A program made the position numbers and the translations under genes. From positions 1 through 48,626 of the forward strand of contig JANOQZ010000013.1 in the NCBI GenBank assembly GCA_031415055.1: a stretch of 48,626 nucleotides of DNA, read 5' to 3'. The notes beneath the pieces are model-generated. The model was not told the DNA's origin and made no database searches. It saw only the letters and a list, made by a program, of their open reading frames with translations. Positions 7,716 through 16,002 of the stretch are shown here, one piece after another. Numbering within the stretch: the stretch's first letter is position 1; each line of letters starts with the position of its first letter. This stretch comes from JANMOK01 sp031415055. GTDB taxonomy: Bacteria; Pseudomonadota; Alphaproteobacteria; Rhodobacterales; Rhodobacteraceae.

Positions 7716-8697
7716 GGGTGATCAATGTGTTGCGGTCACGGCGAAAATTTCCCGGCGTGATGCCGAATTTTGTTTTGAACGCGCGGGTGAATACCGCTTG
7801 CGAAGTAAATCCGCATTGCACGGCAATGTCGGTGAACGTCGCCGATGTGTCGCGGGCCAAACGGGTGGCGGTCTGCAGACGCAAGTCGGTTGCATAGCGG
7901 CCCGGGCCAATGCCCAGTCTTGTTTGAAATCGAGTTTCCAATTGGCGCAACGAGATGCCCAAACGCGTTGCAATTTCGCGGATAGTTTTGGGGTCTTCAG
8001 TATGACGCTCTATGATCTGAACCGCCAAATCGACGATTGTATCGCCTGATGACTTGCGGGTTTGTTGGGGCAGGACACCGGGAACTGTTGCTGCGTGAAT
8101 AAAAGCGCCGGTTACCTGCGCCGCTAAATCTGGGCCAAAGCGACTGCCGATGAGATGTACCATCAAGTCCAAAGTCGGTAGCGCCCCGCCCGCAGTGAAG
8201 CGTGTGTCACTGATGACAAATCGGTCGGGAACCGCCTCGACATTTGGGAATGTTCGCGCGAATTCCTCCAGATCCTCCCAATGAACGGTCGCTTTGTGCC
8301 CCGCTAACAGTCCCGCCCGCGCCAGAACCCAACCGCCGGAATCCACCGCGCCAAGCGCGCGAAATCGCGGCGCGATGCGGCTGAGATGGCGGGTAAGTTC
8401 GGGTGGCGCATGGACCGAATGATTGAACCCAGCCAATATGACAAGCACATCGGCATGCGGCAATTCGCGAAAGTTAACATTGGCGGGAAAAAGCACACCG
8501 GATGTCAGTTGCGCGGCTTCGCCATTTGGTGTGGCGACCGTCCAACTAAAGACAGTTTTGTCGGCAAATCTGTTGGCCGCCCGCATGGGGTCGATTAAAG
8601 CCGCGACCTCCATCAGCGACGTTTCGTTGAGCAATAGGATGGCGACCGAAAGCGAGTCGTCGCTGCGTTGAAAAATGGAGTTTGCGTATTTTGCCAT
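7702..8697 (-). CDS. cdhR: GlxA-type AraC family regulator, probably the CdhR-like carnitine regulator
   Basis: A 331-residue protein if it starts at ATG 8697 (MAKYANSIFQ); an ATG at 8751 would add 18 residues that look unconserved. Residues about 15-185 form a DJ-1/PfpI amidase-like ligand domain (SVAILLLNETSLMEVAALID). The last about 100 residues are a double helix-turn-helix AraC domain (IREIATRLGISLRQLETRF and FTDIAVQCGFTSQAVFTRAF). It is divergent from the carnitine operon, as CdhR is placed near carnitine genes in pseudomonads, and CdhR belongs to this same family. Activation by carnitine is inferred from family and position. Confidence 0.85.
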   Translation of the reverse strand: MAKYANSIFQRSDDSLSVAILLLNETSLMEVAALIDPMRAANRFADKTVFSWTVATPNGEAAQLTSGVLFPANVNFRELPHADVLVILAGFNHSVHAPPELTRHLSRIAPRFRALGAVDSGGWVLARAGLLAGHKATVHWEDLEEFARTFPNVEAVPDRFVISDTRFTAGGALPTLDLMVHLIGSRFGPDLAAQVTGAFIHAATVPGVLPQQTRKSSGDTIVDLAVQIIERHTEDPKTIREIATRLGISLRQLETRFQTRLGIGPGRYATDLRLQTATRLARDTSATFTDIAVQCGFTSQAVFTRAFKTKFGITPGNFRRDRNTLITQKMK

Positions 8698-8727
8698 AAT
8701 TTCTGCGTAAAACATCAAATCAATTCT

Positions 8728-8751
8728 GGCAAGTTGGAATAGTTTCGGCAA
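8728..8751. promoter_or_regulatory. Candidate operator: direct GGCAA repeats in the divergent promoter
   Basis: In the short gap between the regulator and cdhC, GGCAA occurs at 8728-8732 and 8747-8751, each preceded by a TTC (TTCTGGCAA and TTTCGGCAA), 19 bases apart. AraC-family activators often bind direct repeats on one helix face about two turns apart. This is suggestive only. Confidence 0.3.
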
Positions 8752-8768
8752 AACCCATGAGGTCCACT

Positions 8769-9677
8769 ATGCCGCTGACCATGAACCGCGACGTTTTCAT
8801 CACCTGTGCCGTCACCGGATCGGGTAGCACACAAGACCGCTCGCCGCATGTGCCGCGCAGCCCGAAACAAATCGCGGACAGCGCCATTGCTGCCGCCAAA
8901 GCCGGGGCCGCCATCGTGCATTGCCACGTCCGCGACGCCGAGACAGGCAAACCGCGCCGCGATTTGGCGTTGTATCGCGAAGTTACCGAGCGCATCCGTG
9001 ACTCGGACACGGATGTGGTGTTGAACCTGACGGCAGGCATGGGCGGCGATATTTTCTTTGGCCCGACCGAAAGCCCGATGCCGGTTCAGGCGCATTCCGA
9101 TATGGTGGGCGCTTCCGAACGGGTTGCCCATATCGCCGAATGCTTGCCAGAGATTTGCACGCTGGATTGCGGCACGATGAATTTCAACGAGGCGGACTAT
9201 GTGATGACCAACACGCCGGGCATGCTGCGGGCGATGGGATCGATGATGACGGCTTTGGGTGTGAAGCCGGAAATCGAAGCGTTTGATACCGGGCATTTGT
9301 GGCTGGCCAAACAGTTAGTTTCTGAGAGCGTTCTGACTTCGCCCGCGCTTGTGCAGCTTTGCATGGGCGTGCCTTGGGGGGCACCGGATGATTTGAATAC
9401 CTTCATGGCGATGGTCAATAACGTGCCCGCTGATTGGACCTGGTCTGCGTTTGCCTTGGGTCGGCACGAGATGCCTTATGTGGCGGCGGCTGTGTTGGCC
9501 GGGGGCAATGTCCGGGTCGGGCTGGAGGACAACCTGTGGCTTGGCAAAGGTGAGTTGGCCACCAACGAGGCATTGGTGGATCGTGCTGTCGGCATTATCG
9601 AACGACTAGGGGCGCGGGTGATTGGGCCGGAAGAGGTGAGGAAGAAGCTTGGATTGGTGAAGAGGGCTCCAGCATGA
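8769..9677 (+). CDS. cdhC: BKACE-family beta-keto acid cleavage enzyme, probable 3-dehydrocarnitine cleavage enzyme
   Basis: A 302-residue TIM-barrel protein (DUF849/BKACE) that starts at ATG 8769, after a TGAGG site; ATG 8757 and 8781 are alternatives. The zinc-binding pair His51 and His53 lies in VHCHVRDAETGKPRRD; the N-terminus ITCAVTGSGSTQDRSPHVP and the LNLTAGMGGD segment are typical. BKACE enzymes condense a beta-keto acid with acetyl-CoA and cleave it. With carnitine dehydrogenase as the next gene, the expected substrate is 3-dehydrocarnitine, giving a betainyl thioester and acetoacetate. Stop and next start overlap (ATGA at 9674-9677). Confidence 0.88.
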   Translation: MPLTMNRDVFITCAVTGSGSTQDRSPHVPRSPKQIADSAIAAAKAGAAIVHCHVRDAETGKPRRDLALYREVTERIRDSDTDVVLNLTAGMGGDIFFGPTESPMPVQAHSDMVGASERVAHIAECLPEICTLDCGTMNFNEADYVMTNTPGMLRAMGSMMTALGVKPEIEAFDTGHLWLAKQLVSESVLTSPALVQLCMGVPWGAPDDLNTFMAMVNNVPADWTWSAFALGRHEMPYVAAAVLAGGNVRVGLEDNLWLGKGELATNEALVDRAVGIIERLGARVIGPEEVRKKLGLVKRAPA

Positions 9678-10642
9678 AAGCGGCGATTGTTGGGGGTGGG
9701 GTCATAGGCGGCGGGTGGGTTGCGCGGTTTTTGTTGCATGGCTGGGATGTGTCGGTGTTTGACCCCGATCCGCAGGCGGAACGTAAGATTGGTGAGGTTT
9801 TGGCCAATGCGCGGGCGTCTTTGCCGAAACTGGCGGATGTGGCGATGCCGAAGGAGGGCAGTTTGTCGTTACACAGCGACTTGGCCGAGGCCGTAGACGG
9901 CGCAATCTGGATCACTGAAGCAGTGCCGGAAAGGCTAGACCTCAAACACAAGGTTTATTCCCAGATACAAGCCGCCAACCCAACCGCAATCATCGGGTCG
10001 AGCACGTCGGGTTTCAAGCCGAGCCAATTGCAGGAAGGGGCAAGTCATCCGGCGCAAATCATTGTCGCGCATCCGTTCAACCCGGTCTATTTGTTGCCTT
10101 TGGTCGAGGTTGTTCCCAGCCCGGCCAACCCTGTTGACGTAGTTGCCAAGGCCAAGGAAATCCTCACCTCTATCGGCATGAAGCCCCTGCATGTCAGGAA
10201 GGAAATCGACGCCCATATTGCGGACCGGTTTCTTGAAGCGGTCTGGCGCGAGGCGCTTTGGCTGGTCAAGGACGGCGTGGCGACCACGGAAGAAATCGAC
10301 GACGCCATCCGCTTTGGTTTCGGCCTACGCTGGGGCCAGATGGGGCTGTTTGAAAACTATCGTGTGGCCGGTGGAGAGGCAGGCATGGCGCATTTCATTG
10401 CGCAGTTCGGGCCCTGTTTGCAGTGGCCGTGGACGAAATTGACCGACGTGCCGGAACTGACCGACGAATTGGTAAAGACCATCGCGGATCAGTCTGATTT
10501 GCAATCGGGCAAATATACGATCCGCGAATTGGAACGGATTCGTGACGACAATCTGGTTGGCATGATGCGGGCGCTGAAAGAGCGCAATTGGGGTGCAGGG
10601 GCGCTGCTGAACGAGCACGACTCGCGGCTGAAGGGGGAATAA
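9674..10642 (+). CDS. cdhA: L-carnitine 3-dehydrogenase (3-hydroxyacyl-CoA dehydrogenase family)
   Basis: A 322-residue NAD-dependent dehydrogenase. The Rossmann motif VGGGVIGGGW is at residues 6-15 and the catalytic His133 lies in AHPFNPVYLLPLVEVV. The segment MGLFENYRVAGGEAGM and the following QFGPCLQWPWTKLTDVPEL are, as I know the family, characteristic of carnitine 3-dehydrogenases rather than of fatty-acid 3-hydroxyacyl-CoA dehydrogenases. It oxidises L-carnitine to 3-dehydrocarnitine, the substrate of the gene just upstream. The stop overlaps the next ATG (TAATG at 10640-10644). Confidence 0.9.
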   Translation: MKAAIVGGGVIGGGWVARFLLHGWDVSVFDPDPQAERKIGEVLANARASLPKLADVAMPKEGSLSLHSDLAEAVDGAIWITEAVPERLDLKHKVYSQIQAANPTAIIGSSTSGFKPSQLQEGASHPAQIIVAHPFNPVYLLPLVEVVPSPANPVDVVAKAKEILTSIGMKPLHVRKEIDAHIADRFLEAVWREALWLVKDGVATTEEIDDAIRFGFGLRWGQMGLFENYRVAGGEAGMAHFIAQFGPCLQWPWTKLTDVPELTDELVKTIADQSDLQSGKYTIRELERIRDDNLVGMMRALKERNWGAGALLNEHDSRLKGE

Positions 10643-11805
10643 TGGATTTTGCCCTTTCCAATGAACAAAAGATGATCGTGGAGACGACGCGGGCATTCGT
10701 GGAAGCGGAACTGTTTCCGCATGAGGCAGCGGTTGAGCGCACCGGGAACTTGCGGCGTGATTTGATCGAGGAAATCAAGGCCAAGGCGATTGCGGCGGGG
10801 CTGTATGCGGCAAACGTACCGGAAGAATTTGGCGGCGCAGGTTTGGATACGCTGACTTGGCTGCTGTATGAGCGCGAATTGGGCAAAGCCAACTATGCGC
10901 TGCACTGGACCTGCGTGGCGCGACCTTCCAACATTCTATGTGCCGGAACGCCAGATCAAATTAGCCGCTACCTAGCGCCCTGCGTGCGCGGTGAGACGTG
11001 GGATTGTCTGGCGATGACCGAGCCGGGTGCCGGCTCGGATTTGCGCGGGATGAAGGCTTCGGCGCGTCAGGACGGCGGCGATTGGGTGTTGAATGGCACC
11101 AAACATTTCATTTCGCACGCCGATACTGCCGGGTTCGCCATCGTCTTTATGGCCACGGGTGAGGAAGATGGACCTCGCGGCAAACGCAAGCTGATCACTG
11201 CGTTTCTGGTCGATAAAGGCACGCCGGGGTTCACAGTGCGTGAGGGGTATCGCAACGTGTCGCATCGTGGTTACACCAATGCGATTCTTGAATTCAACGA
11301 CTGCCGCTTGCCCGCTGAGACCGTATTGGGCGAAGTCCACAAAGGGTTTGAGTTGGCCAATACTTGGCTGGGGGCGACGCGGTTGCAGGTTGCTGCAACA
11401 TCGATAGGTCGTGCGCAACGTGCCTTTGGTCATGCTTTAGATTGGGCCGCCTCGCGTGAACAATTCGGCCAGAAGATCGGCAAATTTCAGGGCGTTTCCT
11501 TCAAACTGGCCGATATGGCAGTAGAGATGAAAGCGGCAGAATTGATGCTGCTGGAAGCAGCGTGGAAGTATGATGCCGGAACTGTCACTGATGCCGATAT
11601 GGCGATGGCCAAACTGAAAGCCACCGAGATGCTGGCGATGGTATCAGACGAGGCGATTCAAATTCATGGCGGCATGGGCTTGATGGAAGAACTGCCGTTG
11701 GAACGTATTTGGCGCGACGCCCGCGTAGAACGCATTTGGGAAGGCACGTCAGAAATTCAACGCCATATCATCAGCCGCGAATTGCTGCGGGCGGTTGGCG
11801 CATGA
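10642..11805 (+). CDS. Acyl-CoA dehydrogenase, probable gamma-butyrobetainyl-CoA dehydrogenase
   Basis: A 387-residue flavoprotein of normal length with all ACAD landmarks: MTEPGAGSDLRGMKASA in the substrate and FAD region, GTKHFISHADTAGF, the IHGGMGLMEELPLERIWRD segment, and the catalytic base Glu367 in RIWEGTSEIQRH. Fatty-acid and branched-chain enzymes share these motifs. Because the operon also has CaiD-like hydratase, carnitine dehydrogenase and a CoA ligase, the likely reaction is oxidation of gamma-butyrobetainyl-CoA to crotonobetainyl-CoA, with electrons passed to ETF. Specificity is inferred from context. It overlaps the next gene by ATGA. Confidence 0.85.
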   Translation: MDFALSNEQKMIVETTRAFVEAELFPHEAAVERTGNLRRDLIEEIKAKAIAAGLYAANVPEEFGGAGLDTLTWLLYERELGKANYALHWTCVARPSNILCAGTPDQISRYLAPCVRGETWDCLAMTEPGAGSDLRGMKASARQDGGDWVLNGTKHFISHADTAGFAIVFMATGEEDGPRGKRKLITAFLVDKGTPGFTVREGYRNVSHRGYTNAILEFNDCRLPAETVLGEVHKGFELANTWLGATRLQVAATSIGRAQRAFGHALDWAASREQFGQKIGKFQGVSFKLADMAVEMKAAELMLLEAAWKYDAGTVTDADMAMAKLKATEMLAMVSDEAIQIHGGMGLMEELPLERIWRDARVERIWEGTSEIQRHIISRELLRAVGA

Positions 11806-13814
11806 CCCGTGACATTAACCGCCTGTTTCGCCCCAAAACCATCGCCGTTTTAGGTGGTGTTTGGGCCGAAAACGTCATCGCTCAATGTATCAAGATGCGG
11901 TTCCAAGGCGACATTTGGCCGGTGCATCCCAAACGCGATTTCATCGGTGGCGTCGCGTGTTTTCGCTCGATTTCAGCGTTACCTTCACCGCCTGACGCGG
12001 CGTTCATTGGCGTCAATCGGCAAGCGGCAGTGGAGGTGATCGGCGAACTTGCAGCGATGGGTGGCGGTGGTGCGATATGCTTCGCCTCTGGTTTTGCCGA
12101 AGCCGGTGAAAGCGAATTGCAAGCGCGATTGGTGCAGGCGGCGGGGGACATGCCTTTGCTGGGACCGAATTGTTATGGGGTGATCAACTATCTTGACGGC
12201 GCGTTGCTGTGGCCCGACCAGCACGGTGGACGACGGGTTGAAAAGGGGGTGGCGTTGATCTCGCAAAGCTCCAACATCGCGGTCAATCTGACAATGCAGC
12301 AACGCGGCTTGCCAATTGCCTATGTTGCCTGTGTGGGTAACGCGGCCCAAACCGGCACGGCGGAAATTGCCTTGGCCCTGCTGGCCGACAAACGGGTGAC
12401 GGCCGTCGGAATGTATCTGGAAGGCATCGCTGATGCGCAGGCTTTCCTTGCGATGGCGTATGAGGCTGCGCGACTGGGTAAACCGATTGTTGCGTTAAAA
12501 TCGGGCAAGACAGATGTTTCTCGGGCGGCAGCGGCGACGCACACGGCGGCGCTGGCAGGAAGTAGGGCCGCATCGAGCGCGTTTCTGAAACGGGCTGGCG
12601 TGGTCGAAGTCTACGACATTCCCGAACTGGTCGAGACGTTGAAATTTCTGCATCAGCACGGGCCGTTAAAGGGTAATCGGGTGCTGTCGATGTCCTGTTC
12701 GGGTGGCGAGGCTGGGTTGATGGCCGATCTAGCGGCAGGTTTGCCGCTGCATTTGCCGCAACCAGAGGCGAAACAGGCTGGGGAACTGGCGCGATTGTTG
12801 GGTCCGATTGTCACCATTTCCAACCCGTTCGATTATCATACTTTCATCTGGGGCGACACTGCCAAGATGACTGCGACTTATGCCAGCATGATGATGGGCG
12901 GCTACGACGCCGCCATTCTGGTGTTGGACTTTCCACATCCCGATCGGTGTTCAAGCGATGCATGGGAACCGGCGGTTCAGGCGTTTGTTGCGGCGCATAA
13001 ACGAACCGGAATTCCGGCGATACTCGCGGCGAGTCTGCCGGAAAACTTAGACGAAAGTCGCGCCGATTCTTTGCTGAAGGCGGGTATCGTGCCGATTGGT
13101 GGGCTGAAGTTGGCGCTGAAAGTGTTGGCGAGTTGTTCAGCCGCTTTGCCAATCGATTCCGCATGGAGGCCGCTGACAAACCGCGATGCCAGCACACTGG
13201 CCATGCTGGATGAAGCCGATTCCAAGGCATTGCTGGCAAAAGCGGGCGTTACAATTCCCCTTGGCGCAAGCGGGACGGCGGATGAAATTACCCGCAAAGC
13301 CCTGCCATTGGTGGCACCTTTGGCGCTGAAAGGGCTAGGATTTGCCCATAAGTCTGAAGCCGGTGCGGTAAAGTTGAACCTGTATCAAACCGATATTGCT
13401 GCTGCATTAGCGATTATTCCGGCGCAGTGGTATTTGGTCGAGGAAATGGTGCGGGGATGTATAGCAGAACTGTTGGTCGGCATTCGGGCCGATGCAGTTT
13501 ACGGCGCAACCTTGACCATCGGCTTTGGCGGTGTTGAGGCGGAATTGTTGCAGGACACGGCGACTCTGGTATTGCCGGTAACGGCGCAAGAAGTTGAAAG
13601 CGCTCTACTCTCGCTCAAACTCGCGCCGCTTTTGACCGGTTTTCGCGGCAAGCCAAAGGCGGATTTGGCTGCGGCTGTTGCGGCGGCGTTCAACGTGACG
13701 CGACTGTATCAGTCCGACGCCAGCATAATCGAAATCGAAGTAAACCCGTTGATGGTCCGCGAAATGGGCCATGGCGCTGTCGCGGCAGACGCGGTGATTT
13801 GGAGGAATGAATGA
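11802..13814 (+). CDS. NDP-forming acyl-CoA synthetase (CoA-binding plus ATP-grasp fusion)
   Basis: A 670-residue protein that starts at ATG 11802 inside the previous stop. Domain order: an N-terminal CoA-binding Rossmann domain (RLFRPKTIAVLGG), two succinyl-CoA ligase-like domains (VALISQSSNIAVN; LSMSCSGGEAGLMADLA), and a C-terminal ATP-grasp domain (residues about 460-665, with GFAHKSEAGAVKLNL and the closing IEIEVNPLMV). The class converts acid, CoA and ATP or GTP to acyl-CoA plus NDP and phosphate, or the reverse. In this operon it may activate gamma-butyrobetaine or carnitine, where enteric bacteria use the AMP-forming CaiC, or recover energy from betainyl-CoA. Substrate unproven. Confidence 0.85.
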   Translation: MTRDINRLFRPKTIAVLGGVWAENVIAQCIKMRFQGDIWPVHPKRDFIGGVACFRSISALPSPPDAAFIGVNRQAAVEVIGELAAMGGGGAICFASGFAEAGESELQARLVQAAGDMPLLGPNCYGVINYLDGALLWPDQHGGRRVEKGVALISQSSNIAVNLTMQQRGLPIAYVACVGNAAQTGTAEIALALLADKRVTAVGMYLEGIADAQAFLAMAYEAARLGKPIVALKSGKTDVSRAAAATHTAALAGSRAASSAFLKRAGVVEVYDIPELVETLKFLHQHGPLKGNRVLSMSCSGGEAGLMADLAAGLPLHLPQPEAKQAGELARLLGPIVTISNPFDYHTFIWGDTAKMTATYASMMMGGYDAAILVLDFPHPDRCSSDAWEPAVQAFVAAHKRTGIPAILAASLPENLDESRADSLLKAGIVPIGGLKLALKVLASCSAALPIDSAWRPLTNRDASTLAMLDEADSKALLAKAGVTIPLGASGTADEITRKALPLVAPLALKGLGFAHKSEAGAVKLNLYQTDIAAALAIIPAQWYLVEEMVRGCIAELLVGIRADAVYGATLTIGFGGVEAELLQDTATLVLPVTAQEVESALLSLKLAPLLTGFRGKPKADLAAAVAAAFNVTRLYQSDASIIEIEVNPLMVREMGHGAVAADAVIWRNE

Positions 13815-14596
13815 CCGATAGCCCGATCAGAACGCGCCGCGAGGGTGGCATCTTGGAAGTCACTTTGGATCGGCCCAAAGCCAATGCGGTTGATTTGGCC
13901 ACCAGCCGGATCATGGGGCGGGTGTTCATGGACTTCCGCGATGATCCAGCTTTGCGGGTGGCCATTTTGCGGGCTGAAGGCGACAAATTTTTCTGCCCAG
14001 GCTGGGATTTGAAAGCTGCCGCTGCGGGCGATGCCGTCGATGGCGACTATGGCATTGGCGGGTTTGGCGGCTTGCAGGAGCTGGGCAATCTGAACAAGCC
14101 AGTGATCTGTGCAGTCAACGGTATTTGCTGTGGCGGTGGGTTGGAACTGGCGCTGTCGTGCGATTTGATTTTGGCCAGCGACAAAGCGACTTTCGCCTTG
14201 CCGGAAATTCGGTCTGGGACCGTGGCGGATGCAGCTTCGATCAAATTGCCTAAACGCATTCCTTATCATGTGGCGATGGATTTGCTGCTGACCGGTCGCT
14301 GGATGGATGCGCAGGAGGCGCTGCGATGGGGGATTTTGAGGGAAATCACAACGCCAGCGGATTTGCTGCCTAAGACTTGGGAATTGGCACGCCTGCTCGA
14401 ATCCGGCCCGCCTTTGGTGCAGGCCGCGATCAAGGAAATCGTGCGCGAGGCAGAGGCAATGCGGTTTCAAGATGCGCTCAACCGGGTTACCAAACGCCAG
14501 TTTGCCACAGTGGATCGGTTGTATTCCTCGCAGGATCAGTTGGAAGGCGCGAGGGCGTTTGCGGAGAAGCGTGAACCGGTTTGGCGGGGTGCATAG
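13811..14596 (+). CDS. caiD: CaiD-like carnitinyl-CoA dehydratase (enoyl-CoA hydratase family)
   Basis: A 261-residue crotonase-fold enzyme. From memory of the family it matches E. coli CaiD along its whole length: LDRPKANAVDLATSRIMG, the KFFCPGWDLKAAAAGDA segment, the oxyanion-hole NGICCGGGLELALSCD, FALPEIRSGTVADAASIK and the ending FAEKREPVWRG. CaiD hydrates crotonobetainyl-CoA to L-carnitinyl-CoA, linking the acyl-CoA dehydrogenase step to carnitine dehydrogenase. The stretch after ALPE reads GTVADAAS, whereas CaiD usually has GIVPDSGG, a change next to the active site. It is the last gene of the operon and overlaps the previous one by four bases. Confidence 0.87.
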   Translation: MTDSPIRTRREGGILEVTLDRPKANAVDLATSRIMGRVFMDFRDDPALRVAILRAEGDKFFCPGWDLKAAAAGDAVDGDYGIGGFGGLQELGNLNKPVICAVNGICCGGGLELALSCDLILASDKATFALPEIRSGTVADAASIKLPKRIPYHVAMDLLLTGRWMDAQEALRWGILREITTPADLLPKTWELARLLESGPPLVQAAIKEIVREAEAMRFQDALNRVTKRQFATVDRLYSSQDQLEGARAFAEKREPVWRGA

Positions 14597-14615
14597 GGGT
14601 TGGTGAGTGGATCGT

Positions 14616-14954
14616 TCATTCCGTCGTTTTGCCCACAATAACCGATTGAAGTTCTGCCCCGGATTTCGCATCAAAAATACGTATGCGCTCCGTTTTGGCG
14701 CTATCGATACTGACCAACGCATACCAGGTATTTCCTCGCGTTATCGCCTCGGCCTTTTCGCCAATTGGTAAGGCGATATTGTCGGGCAAAGCCAGCGGTG
14801 CGGGGGCGCGGTTCAGCGTGGTGACAATCAGTCCAATGATCGTTAGAAGGCCGAAGATCATTGTGAATGTCAACAAATTCACCAACCGGCGCAGGGTTCG
14901 AAGCGAACGCGGTTCCGGGGGTTCGTTTTCCAGCAAAGGCTGCCTGTCTGCCAT
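14616..14954 (-). CDS. Small single-span membrane protein (DUF6476-like, Rhodobacterales)
   Basis: A 112-residue protein: a charged cytoplasmic N-terminus (about 25 residues), one hydrophobic helix around residues 29-46 (LTFTMIFGLLTIIGLIV) and a periplasmic domain with the short strand pattern TWYALVSIDSAKTERIRIFD. I know similar proteins only from Rhodobacterales beside RluA; no function is assigned. Its start codon overlaps the RluA start on the other strand, so its promoter must lie inside the RluA reading frame. It converges on the carnitine operon with a gap of 19 bp. Confidence 0.75.
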   Translation of the reverse strand: MADRQPLLENEPPEPRSLRTLRRLVNLLTFTMIFGLLTIIGLIVTTLNRAPAPLALPDNIALPIGEKAEAITRGNTWYALVSIDSAKTERIRIFDAKSGAELQSVIVGKTTE

Positions 14955-15966
14955 GCCCGATCCTGTTCAGTTGGTCTTGCCCGAGCATCCCGCCCAAAGG
15001 CTTGATAAGGCTTTGGCGCAGGTCGCGCCAGAGGGCAGTGGGTTGAGCCGGTCGCGGTTGCAGGTGCTGTTAGAGCTTGGCGCGGTTAGGCGACTGGATG
15101 GCTCTGTCGCCCATGCCAAGGACAAGACATCGAGCCATGAAATTTATTTGGTGGATTTGCCTGAAGCGGTTGAAGGCTATGTCAAAGGCGAGAATATCGC
15201 GCTGGAAATTCTGTTCGAAGACACGCACTTATTGGTCGTCAACAAGCCTGCGGGCATGGTCGTTCACCCCGCGCCGGGGGCGAGCGGCGGGACATTGGTC
15301 AATGCGTTGTTGCACCATTTTGGCGGCAATTTGTCGGGGATCGGTGGCGAGAAACGGCCCGGTATTGTGCATCGGATCGACAAGGACACATCGGGCCTGT
15401 TGGTGGTGGCGAAAACCGACGCGGCGCACCAAGGCTTGGCCAAACAATTCGCCCAACATATCGCACAACGGCATTATGTCGCCGTTGTTCGCGGGCTGCC
15501 CGATGCAGGTAATCCGCGCTTGGCCGGGCTGAAAGGCGTCAGCTTCGAGGCCGGTGGCATTATCCGCATCGAAGGCAGGATCGCACGGCATTCTAGTGAC
15601 CGCAAAAAGATGGCAATTGTGCCGGACAATGGCCGCCATGCGGTGACGCGGGTGAAAGTGTTGGAACAATTCGGACCGGCGTCCAAGCCTTGGGCCAGTC
15701 TGGCGGAATGTCGGCTGGAAACCGGGCGAACGCATCAAATCCGCGTACATTTGACCTATGCCGGGCATGGTTTGATTGGCGACAAGGTTTATGGCGGCAA
15801 TAAACTGGCCGCCAAAAATGCGCCGCTTGTGTTGACAAGATTTCCACGGCAAGCGTTGCATGCGGCCAGTCTCGGGTTCATGCATCCAACGACGGGCGAG
15901 AAACTTGAATTTCAAAGCGAGTTGCCGGACGATTTGCGCGATTTGATTTTAACATTGCGCGGATGA
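14953..15966 (+). CDS. RluA-family 23S/tRNA pseudouridine synthase
   Basis: A 337-residue protein. Residues about 15-75 are an S4 RNA-binding domain (QRLDKALAQVAPEGSGLSRS); the catalytic domain carries the signature HRIDKDTSGLLVVAKTD with the nucleophile Asp143, and C-terminal TGRTHQIRVHLTYAGHGLIGD. An S4 domain with this length is closest to the RluC/RluD group that modifies 23S rRNA, but the exact uridine cannot be assigned. The ATG at 14953 is fixed by the conserved N-terminus and overlaps the start codon of the divergent DUF6476-like gene. Its position upstream of rpoH is common in Rhodobacterales. Confidence 0.92.
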   Translation: MPDPVQLVLPEHPAQRLDKALAQVAPEGSGLSRSRLQVLLELGAVRRLDGSVAHAKDKTSSHEIYLVDLPEAVEGYVKGENIALEILFEDTHLLVVNKPAGMVVHPAPGASGGTLVNALLHHFGGNLSGIGGEKRPGIVHRIDKDTSGLLVVAKTDAAHQGLAKQFAQHIAQRHYVAVVRGLPDAGNPRLAGLKGVSFEAGGIIRIEGRIARHSSDRKKMAIVPDNGRHAVTRVKVLEQFGPASKPWASLAECRLETGRTHQIRVHLTYAGHGLIGDKVYGGNKLAAKNAPLVLTRFPRQALHAASLGFMHPTTGEKLEFQSELPDDLRDLILTLRG

Positions 15967-16002
15967 TTAAATGAATGAGCTGAACGAGTTGGGACCGAAT
16001 CC

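Noticed and set aside
13811..14596. Ordinary fatty-acid enoyl-CoA hydratase
   Set aside because: The whole-length resemblance to CaiD, including the GWDLKAA and FAEKREPVW segments, and the operon context favour carnitinyl-CoA dehydratase.
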